Source of the DNA: Brucella sp. 21LCYQ03
GTDB taxonomy: Bacteria; Pseudomonadota; Alphaproteobacteria; Rhizobiales; Rhizobiaceae
Assembly: GCF_023554105.1 (NCBI RefSeq)
Contig: NZ_JAMJWE010000001.1
Span: 124,001 to 188,000, forward strand
Direction: 5' to 3'
DNA: 64,000 nucleotides
Shown: positions 26,693-34,745 of the stretch, one piece after another
Numbering within the stretch: the first letter of the stretch is position 1
How the letters are laid out: the number at the start of each line of letters is the position of its first letter
Position numbers and translations under genes: made by a program
Notes under the pieces: generated by a model
The model's input: the letters and a program-made list of their open reading frames with translations, nothing else
Databases searched by the model: none
What the model was told of the DNA's origin: nothing

Positions 26693-26814
26693 TTTGGCAT
26701 TTTGGGCGGTGCCCGTTTAGGCTTGGTGGAAGGAGCCTGCTAACTTCCATCATAGTTGTCCTCATTAAGGGCAAAGGGAAAATCCGGATCGCTTCACTGG
26801 GTCCGGATTTTCTT
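26693..26814 (+). ncRNA. Candidate structured small RNA
   Basis: A stand-alone transcript unit between lrp and trpL: promoter candidate just upstream, compact structure, strong terminator. Pairings seen: GGGC 26704-26707 with GCCC 26711-26714 (or TGCCC 26710-26714 with GGGCA 26769-26773); TGGTGGAAG 26724-26732 with CTTCCATCA 26744-26752 (nine pairs, one G-U); AGGCT 26719-26723 with AGCCT 26734-26738, which lies in the loop of the former, so the two are alternatives or a pseudoknot. No open frame of note. I do not recognise an Rfam family. Confidence 0.5.
26779..26814 (+). terminator. Strong Rho-independent terminator of the candidate RNA
   Basis: AAAATCCGGA (26779-26788) pairs with TCCGGATTTT (26802-26811), followed by CTTT. 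It has no protein gene before it on this strand. Confidence 0.8.
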
Positions 26815-26871
26815 TGTGCATTAAGTCTTACGCTTAGTGTTAAGAGAGCGACCAAGGCATAAATTTTCCAG

Positions 26872-26900
26872 TTGCAAGCGATGCAAGGGAAGGCTAACAG
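26872..26900 (+). promoter_or_regulatory. trp promoter
   Basis: TTGCAA (26872-26877), 17-bp spacer, TAACAG (26895-26900). The predicted start is at about 26907, next to the trpL ATG, so the leader peptide would be translated from a leaderless end. Confidence 0.6.
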
Positions 26901-26907
26901 TATCGTC

Positions 26908-26955
26908 ATGAACATTTCGCGCATTGAAACAAAAATCTGGTGGTGGGCTCGCTAA
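26908..26955 (+). CDS. trpL: trp leader peptide (Trp-Trp-Trp)
   Basis: Fifteen codons, MNISRIETKIWWWAR, then TAA. Three adjacent tryptophan codons (26938-26946) just before the stop are the stalling signal of the trp attenuator. Sinorhizobium meliloti has a 14-residue counterpart ending in IWWWAR, with its start codon at the mRNA 5' end; there both the peptide and the released leader RNA have reported trans-acting roles. Here the promoter -10 ends eight bases upstream and no ribosome site is present, again leaderless. Terminator and antiterminator segments follow directly. Confidence 0.95.
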   Translation: MNISRIETKIWWWAR

Positions 26956-27026
26956 AAGCGGCCACGCAGGCGTTTGTGCATTTGCGTTTAGAAACAGGCC
27001 GCTGGGATTATCCGGGCGGCCTTTTT
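26946..27026 (+). promoter_or_regulatory. trp attenuator
   Basis: Segment 1 (26946-26953, GGCTCGCT) pairs with segment 2 (26957-26963, AGCGGCC). Segment 2 GCGGCC (26958-26963) can instead pair with segment 3 GGCCGC (26997-27002) as antiterminator. Segment 3 pairs with segment 4 GCGGCC (27016-27021), followed by TTTTTG, as terminator. A complete classical layout. Confidence 0.9.
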
Positions 27027-27050
27027 GTTTGGCTGTTTGAATAAGACCAT

Positions 27051-27096
27051 CACATGTCTCCCAAAAGTGGAAACCGGTTTTGGGGGAAGACATGTG
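27051..27096. repeat. Dispersed palindrome family 2, copy F
   Basis: CACATGTCT (27051-27059) and AGACATGTG (27088-27096) flank CCAAAA...TTTTGG with the core AGTGGAAACCGG. It lies between the attenuator and trpE(G); a diverged copy is at 59922-59957 in opposite orientation. Confidence 0.75.
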
Positions 27097-27187
27097 AGCA
27101 TAAAAAGCCGAAGCACGATGCGCTTTGGTTGAGGGGCCTGAGCCTTGGAAGTGCTCGATAACGAATAACACTTGGGAATTGCCAGTC

Positions 27188-29383
27188 ATGAATGCGAAGA
27201 TTGCGGATAGCGAGATATTCACGCACGAAACAGCGGGCGGCATTGTTGTCGAACGTGTGCGCCATCTGACTGCTTATAAGGGAGCCATCGAGACTTATAT
27301 CGATGCTCTCAATGAGCGGCGTGGTGCGGTGTTTTCTTCCAATTACGAATATCCAGGCCGCTATACGCGATGGGACACGGCAATTGTCGATCCGCCAGTC
27401 GTGATTACCTCCCGCAATCGCCAGATGCGCATTGAAGCGCTGAACAAGCGCGGCACGATCCTGCTGCGCCCGATCCTCAAGACGGTTCAGGCGCTTGCCG
27501 AAGTGAAGGTCGATAAGGCCAGTGAAGATCTTATCGAGCTGACGATTGCTGAACCCACCGGCACATTCACCGAAGAAGAACGCTCGCGTATGCCTTCGGT
27601 CTTCACTGTATTGCGCGCGATTGTGGGCCTTTTCTTCTCCGAAGAAGATGCAAATCTCGGCCTTTACGGTGCGTTTGGCTACGATCTGGCATTCCAGTTC
27701 GATCCAATTCAGTACAAGTTGAAGCGCCCGGATGATCAGCGTGATCTGGTGTTGTTCATTCCTGATGAAATCTTTGTGGCGGATCATTACTCCGCACGCG
27801 CATGGGTGGATCGCTATGAGTTTAGCTGTGGCGGTTCATCCACGCATGATCTTGCACGCGCGACGCCGATACAGGCTTTCAAACCCGCCGAGCGTGATCT
27901 GCCGCGTGGCGATCATAATCCGGGCGAATATGCCAAGCTAGTTGAACGCGCCAAGGATAGTTTCAAGCGCGGTGATCTGTTTGAAGTCGTGCCGGGGCAG
28001 ACTTTCTATGAGCGCTGTCACACCGCGCCATCAGAAATCTTCCGTCGCCTGAAGTCGATTAATCCATCGCCTTACTCGTTCTTCATCAATCTGGGCGAGA
28101 ACGAATATCTGGTGGGTGCTTCGCCGGAAATGTTTGTGCGCGTCAACGGTCGTCGCATTGAAACCTGCCCGATTTCCGGCACGATCAAGCGCGGTGAAGA
28201 TGCAATTTCAGACTCCGAGCAAATTCTGAAATTGCTCAATTCGAAGAAAGATGAGTCCGAGCTAACCATGTGCTCGGATGTTGATCGCAACGACAAGAGC
28301 CGCGTTTGCGAACCGGGTTCGGTACGCGTGATCGGTCGTCGCCAGATCGAGATGTATTCGCGTCTGATCCATACGGTTGACCATATCGAAGGCCGTTTGC
28401 GTGACGGCATGGATGCCTTTGACGGCTTCCTTAGCCACGCATGGGCTGTGACGGTGACCGGCGCGCCAAAGCTCTGGGCAATGCGCTTCCTCGAAGAAAA
28501 CGAGCGCAGCCCGCGTGCATGGTATGGCGGTGCTGTCGGCATGATGCATTTCAATGGGGACATGAATACCGGCCTCACGCTGCGCACGATCCGCATCAAG
28601 GAAGGTGTGGCCGAGATTCGCGCCGGTGCGACACTGCTGTTTGATTCCAATCCGGAAGAGGAAGAAGCAGAGACCGAACTGAAAGCTTCGGCGATGATTG
28701 CTGCTGTGCGTGAAGCACAGAAAAGCAATCAGGTTGCTGAAGAGCGCATTGCGGCAAAGGTCGGTGAGGGGATTTCGATCCTGCTGGTCGATCACGAAGA
28801 TTCCTTCGTGCACACGCTCGCCAATTATTTCCGTCAGACAGGTGCAACGGTATCGACCGTGCGTTCGCCGGTTGCCGAAGAAGTTTTCGACCGCATCAAT
28901 CCTGATCTTGTCGTGCTTTCGCCTGGACCAGGAACACCGCAGGACTTTGATTGCAAAGCGACAATTGAGAAGGCGCGTAAGCGTGAGTTGCCAATCTTCG
29001 GCGTCTGTCTTGGGCTTCAGGCACTCGCAGAAGCCTATGGCGGCACACTGCGTCAGCTTCGCATTCCGATGCATGGCAAGCCGTCACGCATCCGGATTTC
29101 AAAGCCGGAGCGTATTTTCTCAGGCCTGCCAAAGGAAATAACGGTTGGTCGTTACCACTCGATCTTTGCTGATCCGGAACGTCTCTCCGATGATTTTCTG
29201 GTTACGGCAGAAACCGAAGACGGTGTGATTATGGCTTTTGAACATAAGAAAGAGCCAGTGGCGGCAGTGCAGTTCCACCCCGAATCCATCATGACATTGG
29301 GTCATAATGCGGGGATGCGAATGATCGAAAATATCGTTGTGCATTTTGCAGCGAAGCATAAAGCGCGCCGCAGCAACTATTAA
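27188..29383 (+). CDS. trpE(G): Anthranilate synthase, fused TrpE-TrpG
   Basis: 731 residues. The TrpE part (about 1-515) carries [37 protein letters not shown] and the chorismate-site segment [16 protein letters not shown]. After a short linker, the TrpG glutaminase part (about 530-725) holds [11 protein letters not shown], the nucleophile C607 in [13 protein letters not shown], and the catalytic His/Glu in AVQFHPES. The fusion is normal for Rhizobiales. It makes anthranilate from chorismate and glutamine, the first step to tryptophan. ATG 27188 is chosen; an in-frame upstream start at 27125 is inside the leader. Regulated by the trpL attenuator. Confidence 0.97.
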   Translation: MNAKIADSEIFTHETAGGIVVERVRHLTAYKGAIETYIDALNERRGAVFSSNYEYPGRYTRWDTAIVDPPVVITSRNRQMRIEALNKRGTILLRPILKTVQALAEVKVDKASEDLIELTIAEPTGTFTEEERSRMPSVFTVLRAIVGLFFSEEDANLGLYGAFGYDLAFQFDPIQYKLKRPDDQRDLVLFIPDEIFVADHYSARAWVDRYEFSCGGSSTHDLARATPIQAFKPAERDLPRGDHNPGEYAKLVERAKDSFKRGDLFEVVPGQTFYERCHTAPSEIFRRLKSINPSPYSFFINLGENEYLVGASPEMFVRVNGRRIETCPISGTIKRGEDAISDSEQILKLLNSKKDESELTMCSDVDRNDKSRVCEPGSVRVIGRRQIEMYSRLIHTVDHIEGRLRDGMDAFDGFLSHAWAVTVTGAPKLWAMRFLEENERSPRAWYGGAVGMMHFNGDMNTGLTLRTIRIKEGVAEIRAGATLLFDSNPEEEEAETELKASAMIAAVREAQKSNQVAEERIAAKVGEGISILLVDHEDSFVHTLANYFRQTGATVSTVRSPVAEEVFDRINPDLVVLSPGPGTPQDFDCKATIEKARKRELPIFGVCLGLQALAEAYGGTLRQLRIPMHGKPSRIRISKPERIFSGLPKEITVGRYHSIFADPERLSDDFLVTAETEDGVIMAFEHKKEPVAAVQFHPESIMTLGHNAGMRMIENIVVHFAAKHKARRSNY

Positions 29384-29409
29384 ACTCGATTTCACGTGAC
29401 AATCAAACG

Positions 29410-29444
29410 ACCGGCCGTGGTGAAAACTGCGGCCGGTTTTTTCG
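29410..29444 (+). terminator. trpE(G) terminator
   Basis: ACCGGCCG (29410-29417) pairs with CGGCCGGT (29430-29437), followed by TTTTT. The remaining spacer to 29696 shows nothing I can name. Confidence 0.85.
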
Positions 29445-29696
29445 TTTATGGTCTTATAAAATCATGATTTTTCAGAGCTGCTTTAGCGAACCATTTGCAA
29501 CTGTAATGCATTGCATTCGCAAGAGAAAATTAAGTTGCTGAAGTAAAAATGAGGGGTTCGATTATCGGAATTTCTGGGCTATAGAACGCCTATCGAAATG
29601 CGGCTGACTGGCTTGGCCAGAGTGAATGCGCAGTGAGCTTATTGTTGAGCTCAAACCCGCTTGCCGGGATAAGAATTTAAAGAATTAGGGTTCGTG

Positions 29697-30605
29697 ATGG
29701 ACGCGAGTGTAAAAGTTCGGCGCCTTGCCGCTTGGTCGATTCCTGTTGCGCTGGGCGTGATGGGTTTGAAATATCTGGCCTATATGCTCACCGGGTCTGT
29801 TGCGCTCTATTCGGATGCGCTTGAATCTATCGTCAATGTGATTGCGGCTTTCGGTGCGTGGTGGGCGATCAGCGTCAGCTATAAACCAGCCGATGACAAC
29901 CACCCGTTCGGTCATCATAAGGCGGAGTATATTTCGGCAGTTGTCGAAGGTGTGTTGATCACGATTGCTGCACTTCTGATTGCCAAAGAAGCATGGTCGG
30001 CCTTACAGACACCGCACCAGATGGAAGAGCCTTGGCTGGGTCTTGCAATCAATACCGTCGCGGCAGCAATCAATTGTTTCTGGGCATTACTGCTCATTCG
30101 CACGGGCCGCAGCGCGCGTTCGCCAGCACTGGAAGCCGATGGTCAGCACATCATGACTGATGTGTTTACGTCTGTGGGTGTTCTGTTTGGTCTCGTTGGC
30201 GCGGTTGTTACCGGATGGGCGATCCTTGATCCGCTGCTCGCTATTCTGGTTGCGATCAACATTCTCTGGCAGGGCTGGGGCGTTATCAATAAATCTGTTC
30301 AGGGCCTCATGGATATCGGTGTTGAGCCGTCTGAAGAAATGCGCATTCGCGATGTGATTTCGGCCAATGCGGGTGGAGCGATTGAGGTTCATGATCTCAA
30401 GACTCGTATTGCTGGCCGTGTGACCTTTATCGAGTTTCATCTGGTTGTGGCTGCGGAAATGAGCGTAGGCGACGCGCATATTATATGTGACCGAATCGAA
30501 GATGCCTTGAAAGCGCAGATCGAAAGCGCGCGCGTCGTGATCCATGTTGAGCCGGAAGATGAGGCAAAGCTGCCGATTGGCACGAGTTCTGTGCCCTTTG
30601 CGTGA
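29697..30605 (+). CDS. Cation diffusion facilitator (CDF) family metal transporter
   Basis: 302 residues with six membrane segments and a cytoplasmic C-terminal domain (about 205-290). The metal site is seen as ALYSDALESIVN (segment 2, S-D-x3-E) and EADGQHIMTDVFTSVG (segment 5, H-x3-D). DNHPFGHHKAEY is the short His-bearing loop typical of the Fe/Zn group. It exports divalent metal against protons at the inner membrane. AGGG lies six bases before ATG 29697; GTG 29694 is an alternative. The site type (D/E in segment 2 rather than H) hints at Fe/Mn rather than Zn, which is an inference. Confidence 0.9.
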   Translation: MDASVKVRRLAAWSIPVALGVMGLKYLAYMLTGSVALYSDALESIVNVIAAFGAWWAISVSYKPADDNHPFGHHKAEYISAVVEGVLITIAALLIAKEAWSALQTPHQMEEPWLGLAINTVAAAINCFWALLLIRTGRSARSPALEADGQHIMTDVFTSVGVLFGLVGAVVTGWAILDPLLAILVAINILWQGWGVINKSVQGLMDIGVEPSEEMRIRDVISANAGGAIEVHDLKTRIAGRVTFIEFHLVVAAEMSVGDAHIICDRIEDALKAQIESARVVIHVEPEDEAKLPIGTSSVPFA

Positions 30606-30618
30606 TCTAAATACTGGC

Positions 30619-30647
30619 TTGCACGTTTTAAACCTCGCGTGTAAAAG
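30619..30647 (+). promoter_or_regulatory. leu promoter
   Basis: TTGCAC (30619-30624), 17-bp spacer, TAAAAG (30642-30647). The predicted start is at about 30654, directly before ATG 30655. Confidence 0.55.
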
Positions 30648-30654
30648 CGAGTCC

Positions 30655-30777
30655 ATGGTTATGAAGAACGCAACATTAATGGAACATTCTGCCGCCGCTT
30701 TCAGCGCGCGCGTGAACGTTTGCGTTCTAAACTCGCTTCTTACCCTCGGCCTTAGCGGCGATCGCCGGGCTCGTTGA
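30655..30777 (+). CDS. leuL: leu leader peptide
   Basis: Forty codons from ATG 30655 (ATG 30661 and ATG 30679 are alternatives), ending TGA 30775-30777. Five leucine codons (CTA, CTT, CTT, CTC, CTT) lie within the ten-residue stretch LNSLLTLGLS at 30736-30765, following VNVCV. This is the expected composition of a leucine attenuator peptide upstream of leuA. There is no ribosome site, but the predicted promoter puts the 5' end at the ATG. The peptide is long for a leader. Attenuation of leu genes in alphaproteobacteria has been proposed from comparative genomics. Confidence 0.75.
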   Translation: MVMKNATLMEHSAAAFSARVNVCVLNSLLTLGLSGDRRAR

Positions 30778-30826
30778 AAGGAGCGTCCGGCGGTCGATGA
30801 CAGTCCCGCTGACGCATGCTCCTTTC
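30763..30826 (+). promoter_or_regulatory. leu leader alternative hairpins
   Basis: GAAAGGAGC (30776-30784) pairs with GCTCCTTTC (30818-30826). CGCCGG (30763-30768) pairs with CCGGCG (30787-30792). The two exclude each other. No T run follows the large hairpin, so the switch may not end in a standard terminator; CTCC (30819-30822) could also mask the leuA ribosome site GGGAGGA (30899-30905). Confidence 0.5.
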
Positions 30827-30915
30827 TCAAAATCCGAATTAGAATTTTAAGACGAGATATCCGTGTCGTTACGACAGTGCAGAACTGATCAGTACGCCGG
30901 GAGGATGAGATAACC

Positions 30916-32631
30916 ATGAATGAGAACGTAAACACGCCGAATTCCGCCGCAAAGCATAAAGGTATGCCAGACGCGGCCGTGAAATATACGCCATTCCCGT
31001 TCCCTAAGCTCGATGATCGCACATGGCCTGCAAAGCGCATCGAAAAGGCTCCGATCTGGTGCTCGGTTGACTTGCGCGATGGCAATCAGGCGCTGATTGA
31101 CCCAATGGGCCACGACCGTAAAGAACGTATGTTCCGCTTGCTGGTCGATATGGGTTTCCCTGAAATCGAAATCGGCTTCCCTTCGGCGTCACAGACCGAT
31201 TTTGACTTCTGCCGCTGGGCAATTGAGCAGGGCGATACGCCTGACGAAGTCGATTTGCAGGTGCTGGTGCAGTGCCGTCCTGAATTGATCACCCGTACGT
31301 TTGAAGCGCTGGAAGGTGCAAAGACGCCGATCATCCACTTCTACAATTCGACCAGTGAATTGCAGCGTCGCGTTGTTTTCAATAAGGACGTCAATGGCAT
31401 CAAGCAGATCGCAACTGATGCCGCCAAGATGATCATGGATATGGCCGCGAAAGCGGGTGGCGGTTATCGTTTTCAGTATTCGCCGGAAAGCTTCACCGGC
31501 ACCGAGTTGGATGTGGCGCTGGAAATCTGCAATGCGGTGACGGAAATCGTTAAGCCGACCGCGGAAAACAAGCTGATCCTGAACTTGCCATCGACTGTCG
31601 AAATGAACACGCCAAATGTTTATGCCGACCAGATTGAATGGATGTGCCGCAATCTCGATAATCGTGAAAACCTGATCATTTCGCTGCATCCGCATAATGA
31701 TCGTGGCACGGGCATTGCAGCAACCGAATTGGGCCTGATGGCTGGGGCTGACCGTGTAGAAGGCACACTGTTTGGTAACGGTGAGCGTACTGGCAATGTC
31801 GATGTGGTGACGCTGGCGCTCAACATGTACACGCAGGGCATCGACCCTGAACTGGATTGCCGTGACATCAATCGCATGAAAGATGTCTACGAATATTCGA
31901 ACCAGCTGAAGATTGCTGAGCGTCATCCTTATGTGGGTGAGCTGGTTTACACGGCTTTCTCCGGTTCGCATCAGGATGCGATCAACAAGGGGATGAAGGT
32001 TCGCAAGACCGCCAATTCGCCGGTCTGGGAAGTGCCTTATTTGCCAATCGATCCGCAGGACGTGGGCCGTTCTTACGAGGCGATCATCCGCATTAATTCG
32101 CAGTCGGGTAAGGGCGGTATCGCCTATATCCTGCAGGCGGATTACGGTTTGAACTTGCCGCGTAATTTGCAGGTTGAGTTCCGCGAAATCATCCAGAACA
32201 TCACGGATGATGAAGGTAAAGAACTGCCATCAAAGCGTATTCATGAAGAGTTCCAGAAGCTCTATGTGGAGCAGGCGGAAGGCCGCATCAAGTTCGTCGA
32301 TCATCACACCTATCCTGACCCGGATCAGAAGGGCCGTCGTATTTTGACCGCTGAAATCACCGATAATGGCGTGACCAAGAATATCGAAGGCAAGGGCACT
32401 GGTCCGATTGATGGCTTCATCGATGCGCTGTCGAAATATCTCGGCGTGAAGATGTCGGTTATCGATTATTCAGAGCATTCGCTGAAGCAGGGTTCGGATG
32501 CAGCCGCTATTTCCTACGTTGAAGTCGCTTATCCAGATGGCAAATTGTTCGGCGCTGGTATTAACGACAACATCGTGAGTGCTTCGCTTGAAGCAATTGT
32601 TTCGGCGGCCAACCGGGTAGTTGCAAAGTAA
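30916..32631 (+). CDS. leuA: 2-isopropylmalate synthase LeuA
   Basis: 571 residues, the long LeuA2 form. The N-terminal TIM barrel (about 40-320) contains the catalytic arginine/aspartate in WCSVDLRDGNQALIDPM, the metal histidines in ISLHPHNDRGTG and the glycine-rich LFGNGERTGNVDVV. The C-terminal LeuA dimer domain (about 430-565) is the leucine-feedback site. It condenses 2-oxoisovalerate with acetyl-CoA, the first committed step to leucine. GGGAGGA precedes ATG 30916. It is monocistronic, with a leader peptide and alternative hairpins upstream and a hairpin at 32641-32664 downstream. Confidence 0.97.
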   Translation: MNENVNTPNSAAKHKGMPDAAVKYTPFPFPKLDDRTWPAKRIEKAPIWCSVDLRDGNQALIDPMGHDRKERMFRLLVDMGFPEIEIGFPSASQTDFDFCRWAIEQGDTPDEVDLQVLVQCRPELITRTFEALEGAKTPIIHFYNSTSELQRRVVFNKDVNGIKQIATDAAKMIMDMAAKAGGGYRFQYSPESFTGTELDVALEICNAVTEIVKPTAENKLILNLPSTVEMNTPNVYADQIEWMCRNLDNRENLIISLHPHNDRGTGIAATELGLMAGADRVEGTLFGNGERTGNVDVVTLALNMYTQGIDPELDCRDINRMKDVYEYSNQLKIAERHPYVGELVYTAFSGSHQDAINKGMKVRKTANSPVWEVPYLPIDPQDVGRSYEAIIRINSQSGKGGIAYILQADYGLNLPRNLQVEFREIIQNITDDEGKELPSKRIHEEFQKLYVEQAEGRIKFVDHHTYPDPDQKGRRILTAEITDNGVTKNIEGKGTGPIDGFIDALSKYLGVKMSVIDYSEHSLKQGSDAAAISYVEVAYPDGKLFGAGINDNIVSASLEAIVSAANRVVAK

Positions 32632-32640
32632 GCAGACAAA

Positions 32641-32668
32641 GAAGGCGGCAGATATGTCGCCTTCTTCA
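32641..32668 (+). terminator. leuA terminator
   Basis: GAAGGCG (32641-32647) pairs with CGCCTTC (32658-32664), followed by TTCATTTAT. The next 120 bp (32669-32786) are extremely AT-rich. Confidence 0.65.
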
Positions 32669-32786
32669 TTTATACTAGCAATTTATTATTTATATTATTA
32701 TTTCATATTCAAATTAAATTAATTCCATTAAAATACCATATTATCAAATATACCTAAATTATTATTTATTTTAATTTAGGTGTTCG

Positions 32787-33152
32787 ATGAAGAAACTTAT
32801 ACTATTATTGTGCCCGCTATTTTTTATAAACGGGTGCGCTTCGCGAGCGAGTAAAATTGAACCCAGTTATATATCATCGGCCCCTTATGAGACGCTTTCT
32901 TGCTCCTCATTGGCTGGTGAGGGCATTCTTCTTTCCACGAGCGCAGCAAAGGCTATGGGCCGACAAAATACAGCAGCAACTGAAGATGCGATCAAGACGG
33001 GCGTTGGCTTAGTGATCTTTTGGCCGATATTGCTTTTTAATGAAGGCAATGGAATAAAAGCTGCGGAAGTTGCGCGACTAAAAGGCGAAATGGCAGCACT
33101 GCAACGCGCCGCAAAGGTCAAGAAGTGCGATTTTTCATTTCGCGAGTATTAA
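32787..33152 (+). CDS. Small lipoprotein of unknown function
   Basis: 121 residues. A lipoprotein signal (MKKLILLLCPLFFINGCAS; lipobox NGC, acylated Cys17) is followed by the segment APYETLSCSSLAGEG, a hydrophobic stretch GLVIFWPILLF (about 73-83) and a charged helix ending in KKC. Lipoproteins of this pattern are scattered in Proteobacteria, often near mobile genes; no function is known to me. Upstream DNA is much richer in A/T than the rest of the window, which suggests acquisition or a different origin. Confidence 0.75.
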   Translation: MKKLILLLCPLFFINGCASRASKIEPSYISSAPYETLSCSSLAGEGILLSTSAAKAMGRQNTAATEDAIKTGVGLVIFWPILLFNEGNGIKAAEVARLKGEMAALQRAAKVKKCDFSFREY

Positions 33153-33207
33153 AGTGCAGCGTGTGAACTGCATGAGGCCGATCAAGTCGTTAGCGTGATT
33201 GATCTAT

Positions 33208-33244
33208 AGGCATCCTGAAACACTGCTGGTATTTCAGGATGCCT
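33208..33244. terminator. Perfect 13-bp stem between convergent genes
   Basis: AGGCATCCTGAAA (33208-33220) and TTTCAGGATGCCT (33232-33244), loop of 11. It overlaps the first base of the phosphoesterase stop codon and lacks a T run on the plus strand. Confidence 0.55.
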
Positions 33245-34146
33245 TAGTACAATATCTGCTCTGAAATTTTGATGATGCGTTCGCTCTCATCTTCAATGCC
33301 GTGTTGCTCCCACTGGCATGACCAACCGCCTTCCGGCTTCCGCTCAATATCGAAGACGTTATAACGTGCAGGTGGCTTATGCCCGCCAAAGTTCTGACTG
33401 GCTGATGGCACACAGATGACCGGCACTTTTCCGTTTAACCCATCAATGTCGTAGCGGGTTGCAAGATGTGTGTGGCCATGGATGACCAGTTCGGCACCAT
33501 GCTTAAGAATGACTTTCTGAAAGCGCCTGATGCCATAGAGCCGTTTGTGCGCAGGTGTCGCGCCATGGATCGGCGGATGATGGATCATCACAACGCGGAA
33601 CAGTCCGAGTGAGCCTGCTTCATCCAGTGCAAGGGCTAGACGTTTCGCCTGTGCCGAGCGGAAATCGCCGCTCGCCATGAAAGGTGCGGTCGCGCGCGCA
33701 GACGATACGCCGATCATTGCTACGGGTCCGCGTTCACGCATGTAGGGAAACAGAGGTCGCTGGCCGTGGTTATCCACGCCATCGCCACGCATCCATGGCT
33801 CCCATTTACGGCAGGATTTATCCAGCGCACCGGGTACATAGGCATCGTGGTTGCCGGGGACGACCGAAACATTGTTTGGGTCTCCGAGTTTCAGCAGCCA
33901 GTCATGTGCAATGTCGATTTCGAGATTGAGTGCCAGATTGACCAGATCGCCGGTTACGGCAATATGATCGGGGTTCTGAGCCAACATATCGGCAATCAGA
34001 GTGTCCAGCACTGCCCCATGCATCGCGCCTTTGCGATTGCGCATCCAGTTGATGTAGCCGGTGATGCGCTTTGACGCCAGCTCGCGATAGCGAATGCGGG
34101 GCAGCGGCGACAAGTGGATGTCTGAAATATGGGTGAGGCGAAACAT
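33244..34146 (-). CDS. Calcineurin-like metallophosphoesterase
   Basis: 300 residues. All five metal-site blocks are present: SDIHLSPLP (D-x-H), AVTGDLVNLAL (GD), VPGNHDAYVP (GNHD), VMIHHPPIHG (H) and VIHGHTHLA (GHxH). The fold is a di-metal phosphodiesterase like the COG1409 group. The substrate (cyclic nucleotide, lipid-linked or other phosphate ester) cannot be told. It is divergent from the Nudix gene with a 108-bp gap. Confidence 0.88.
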   Translation of the reverse strand: MFRLTHISDIHLSPLPRIRYRELASKRITGYINWMRNRKGAMHGAVLDTLIADMLAQNPDHIAVTGDLVNLALNLEIDIAHDWLLKLGDPNNVSVVPGNHDAYVPGALDKSCRKWEPWMRGDGVDNHGQRPLFPYMRERGPVAMIGVSSARATAPFMASGDFRSAQAKRLALALDEAGSLGLFRVVMIHHPPIHGATPAHKRLYGIRRFQKVILKHGAELVIHGHTHLATRYDIDGLNGKVPVICVPSASQNFGGHKPPARYNVFDIERKPEGGWSCQWEQHGIEDESERIIKISEQILY

Positions 34147-34254
34147 AGTTTCGGTGTACTGTATTATTTTTTAAATCGAAACCGTATTTAGCGACTTTTT
34201 GTTGATGTCTTTGTAGCAATGATGCGTGCAGGACATTTGCTCAGGATTGACGGT

Positions 34255-34710
34255 ATGCGCTTCCGCCATTTTATATTTCATACTTATTTTTTGCTGCGGC
34301 GCCCGATGACGCTTGGTGTCAGGGCAATTGTCTTTGATGAAAAGAACAATTCTGTTTTTCTGGTAAAACATACCTATGTTCCGGGTTGGCAATTACCAGG
34401 TGGGGGTGTTGATAGCGGTGAAACATTTGGACAGGCGCTGGAGAAAGAACTGCGCGAGGAGGGCAATATTCGCCTGACCGGACGGCCCGAGCTTTTCGCG
34501 CTTTATAAGAATGCGCATGCGTCAAAACGGGATCATGTGGCGCTTTATGTCTGTCGGTCTTTCGAGCAGACCGAACCAAAGCAGCGTGACAGGGAGATTG
34601 CGGAAGCGGGTTTCTTCGCGCTTGATAATTTGCCGGAAGGGACAACGCCTTCCACCAAGCGTCGCTTACAAGAGGCACTGCATGATCTGGAGCCGCTTGC
34701 AAACTGGTAA
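34255..34710 (+). CDS. Nudix hydrolase
   Basis: 151 residues from ATG 34255 (AGGA eight bases upstream); a longer frame from ATG 34219 has no ribosome site. The Nudix box is GGGVDSGETFGQALEKELREE (positions about 45-65), with K where R is usual in the REx2EE part. The N-terminal MTLGVRAIVFDEKNNSVFLV and HTYVPGWQLPGGG are typical of a common alphaproteobacterial Nudix group. It hydrolyses a nucleoside diphosphate linked to X; the substrate is not evident. Confidence 0.85.
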   Translation: MRFRHFIFHTYFLLRRPMTLGVRAIVFDEKNNSVFLVKHTYVPGWQLPGGGVDSGETFGQALEKELREEGNIRLTGRPELFALYKNAHASKRDHVALYVCRSFEQTEPKQRDREIAEAGFFALDNLPEGTTPSTKRRLQEALHDLEPLANW

Positions 34711-34714
34711 AGAA

Positions 34715-34735
34715 AAGGGCGCTTTCGCGCCCTTA
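34715..34735. terminator. Terminator between nudix and ompW
   Basis: AAGGGCGC (34715-34722), TTTC loop, GCGCCCTT (34727-34734). Confidence 0.7.
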
Positions 34736-34745
34736 TATTCAGATA

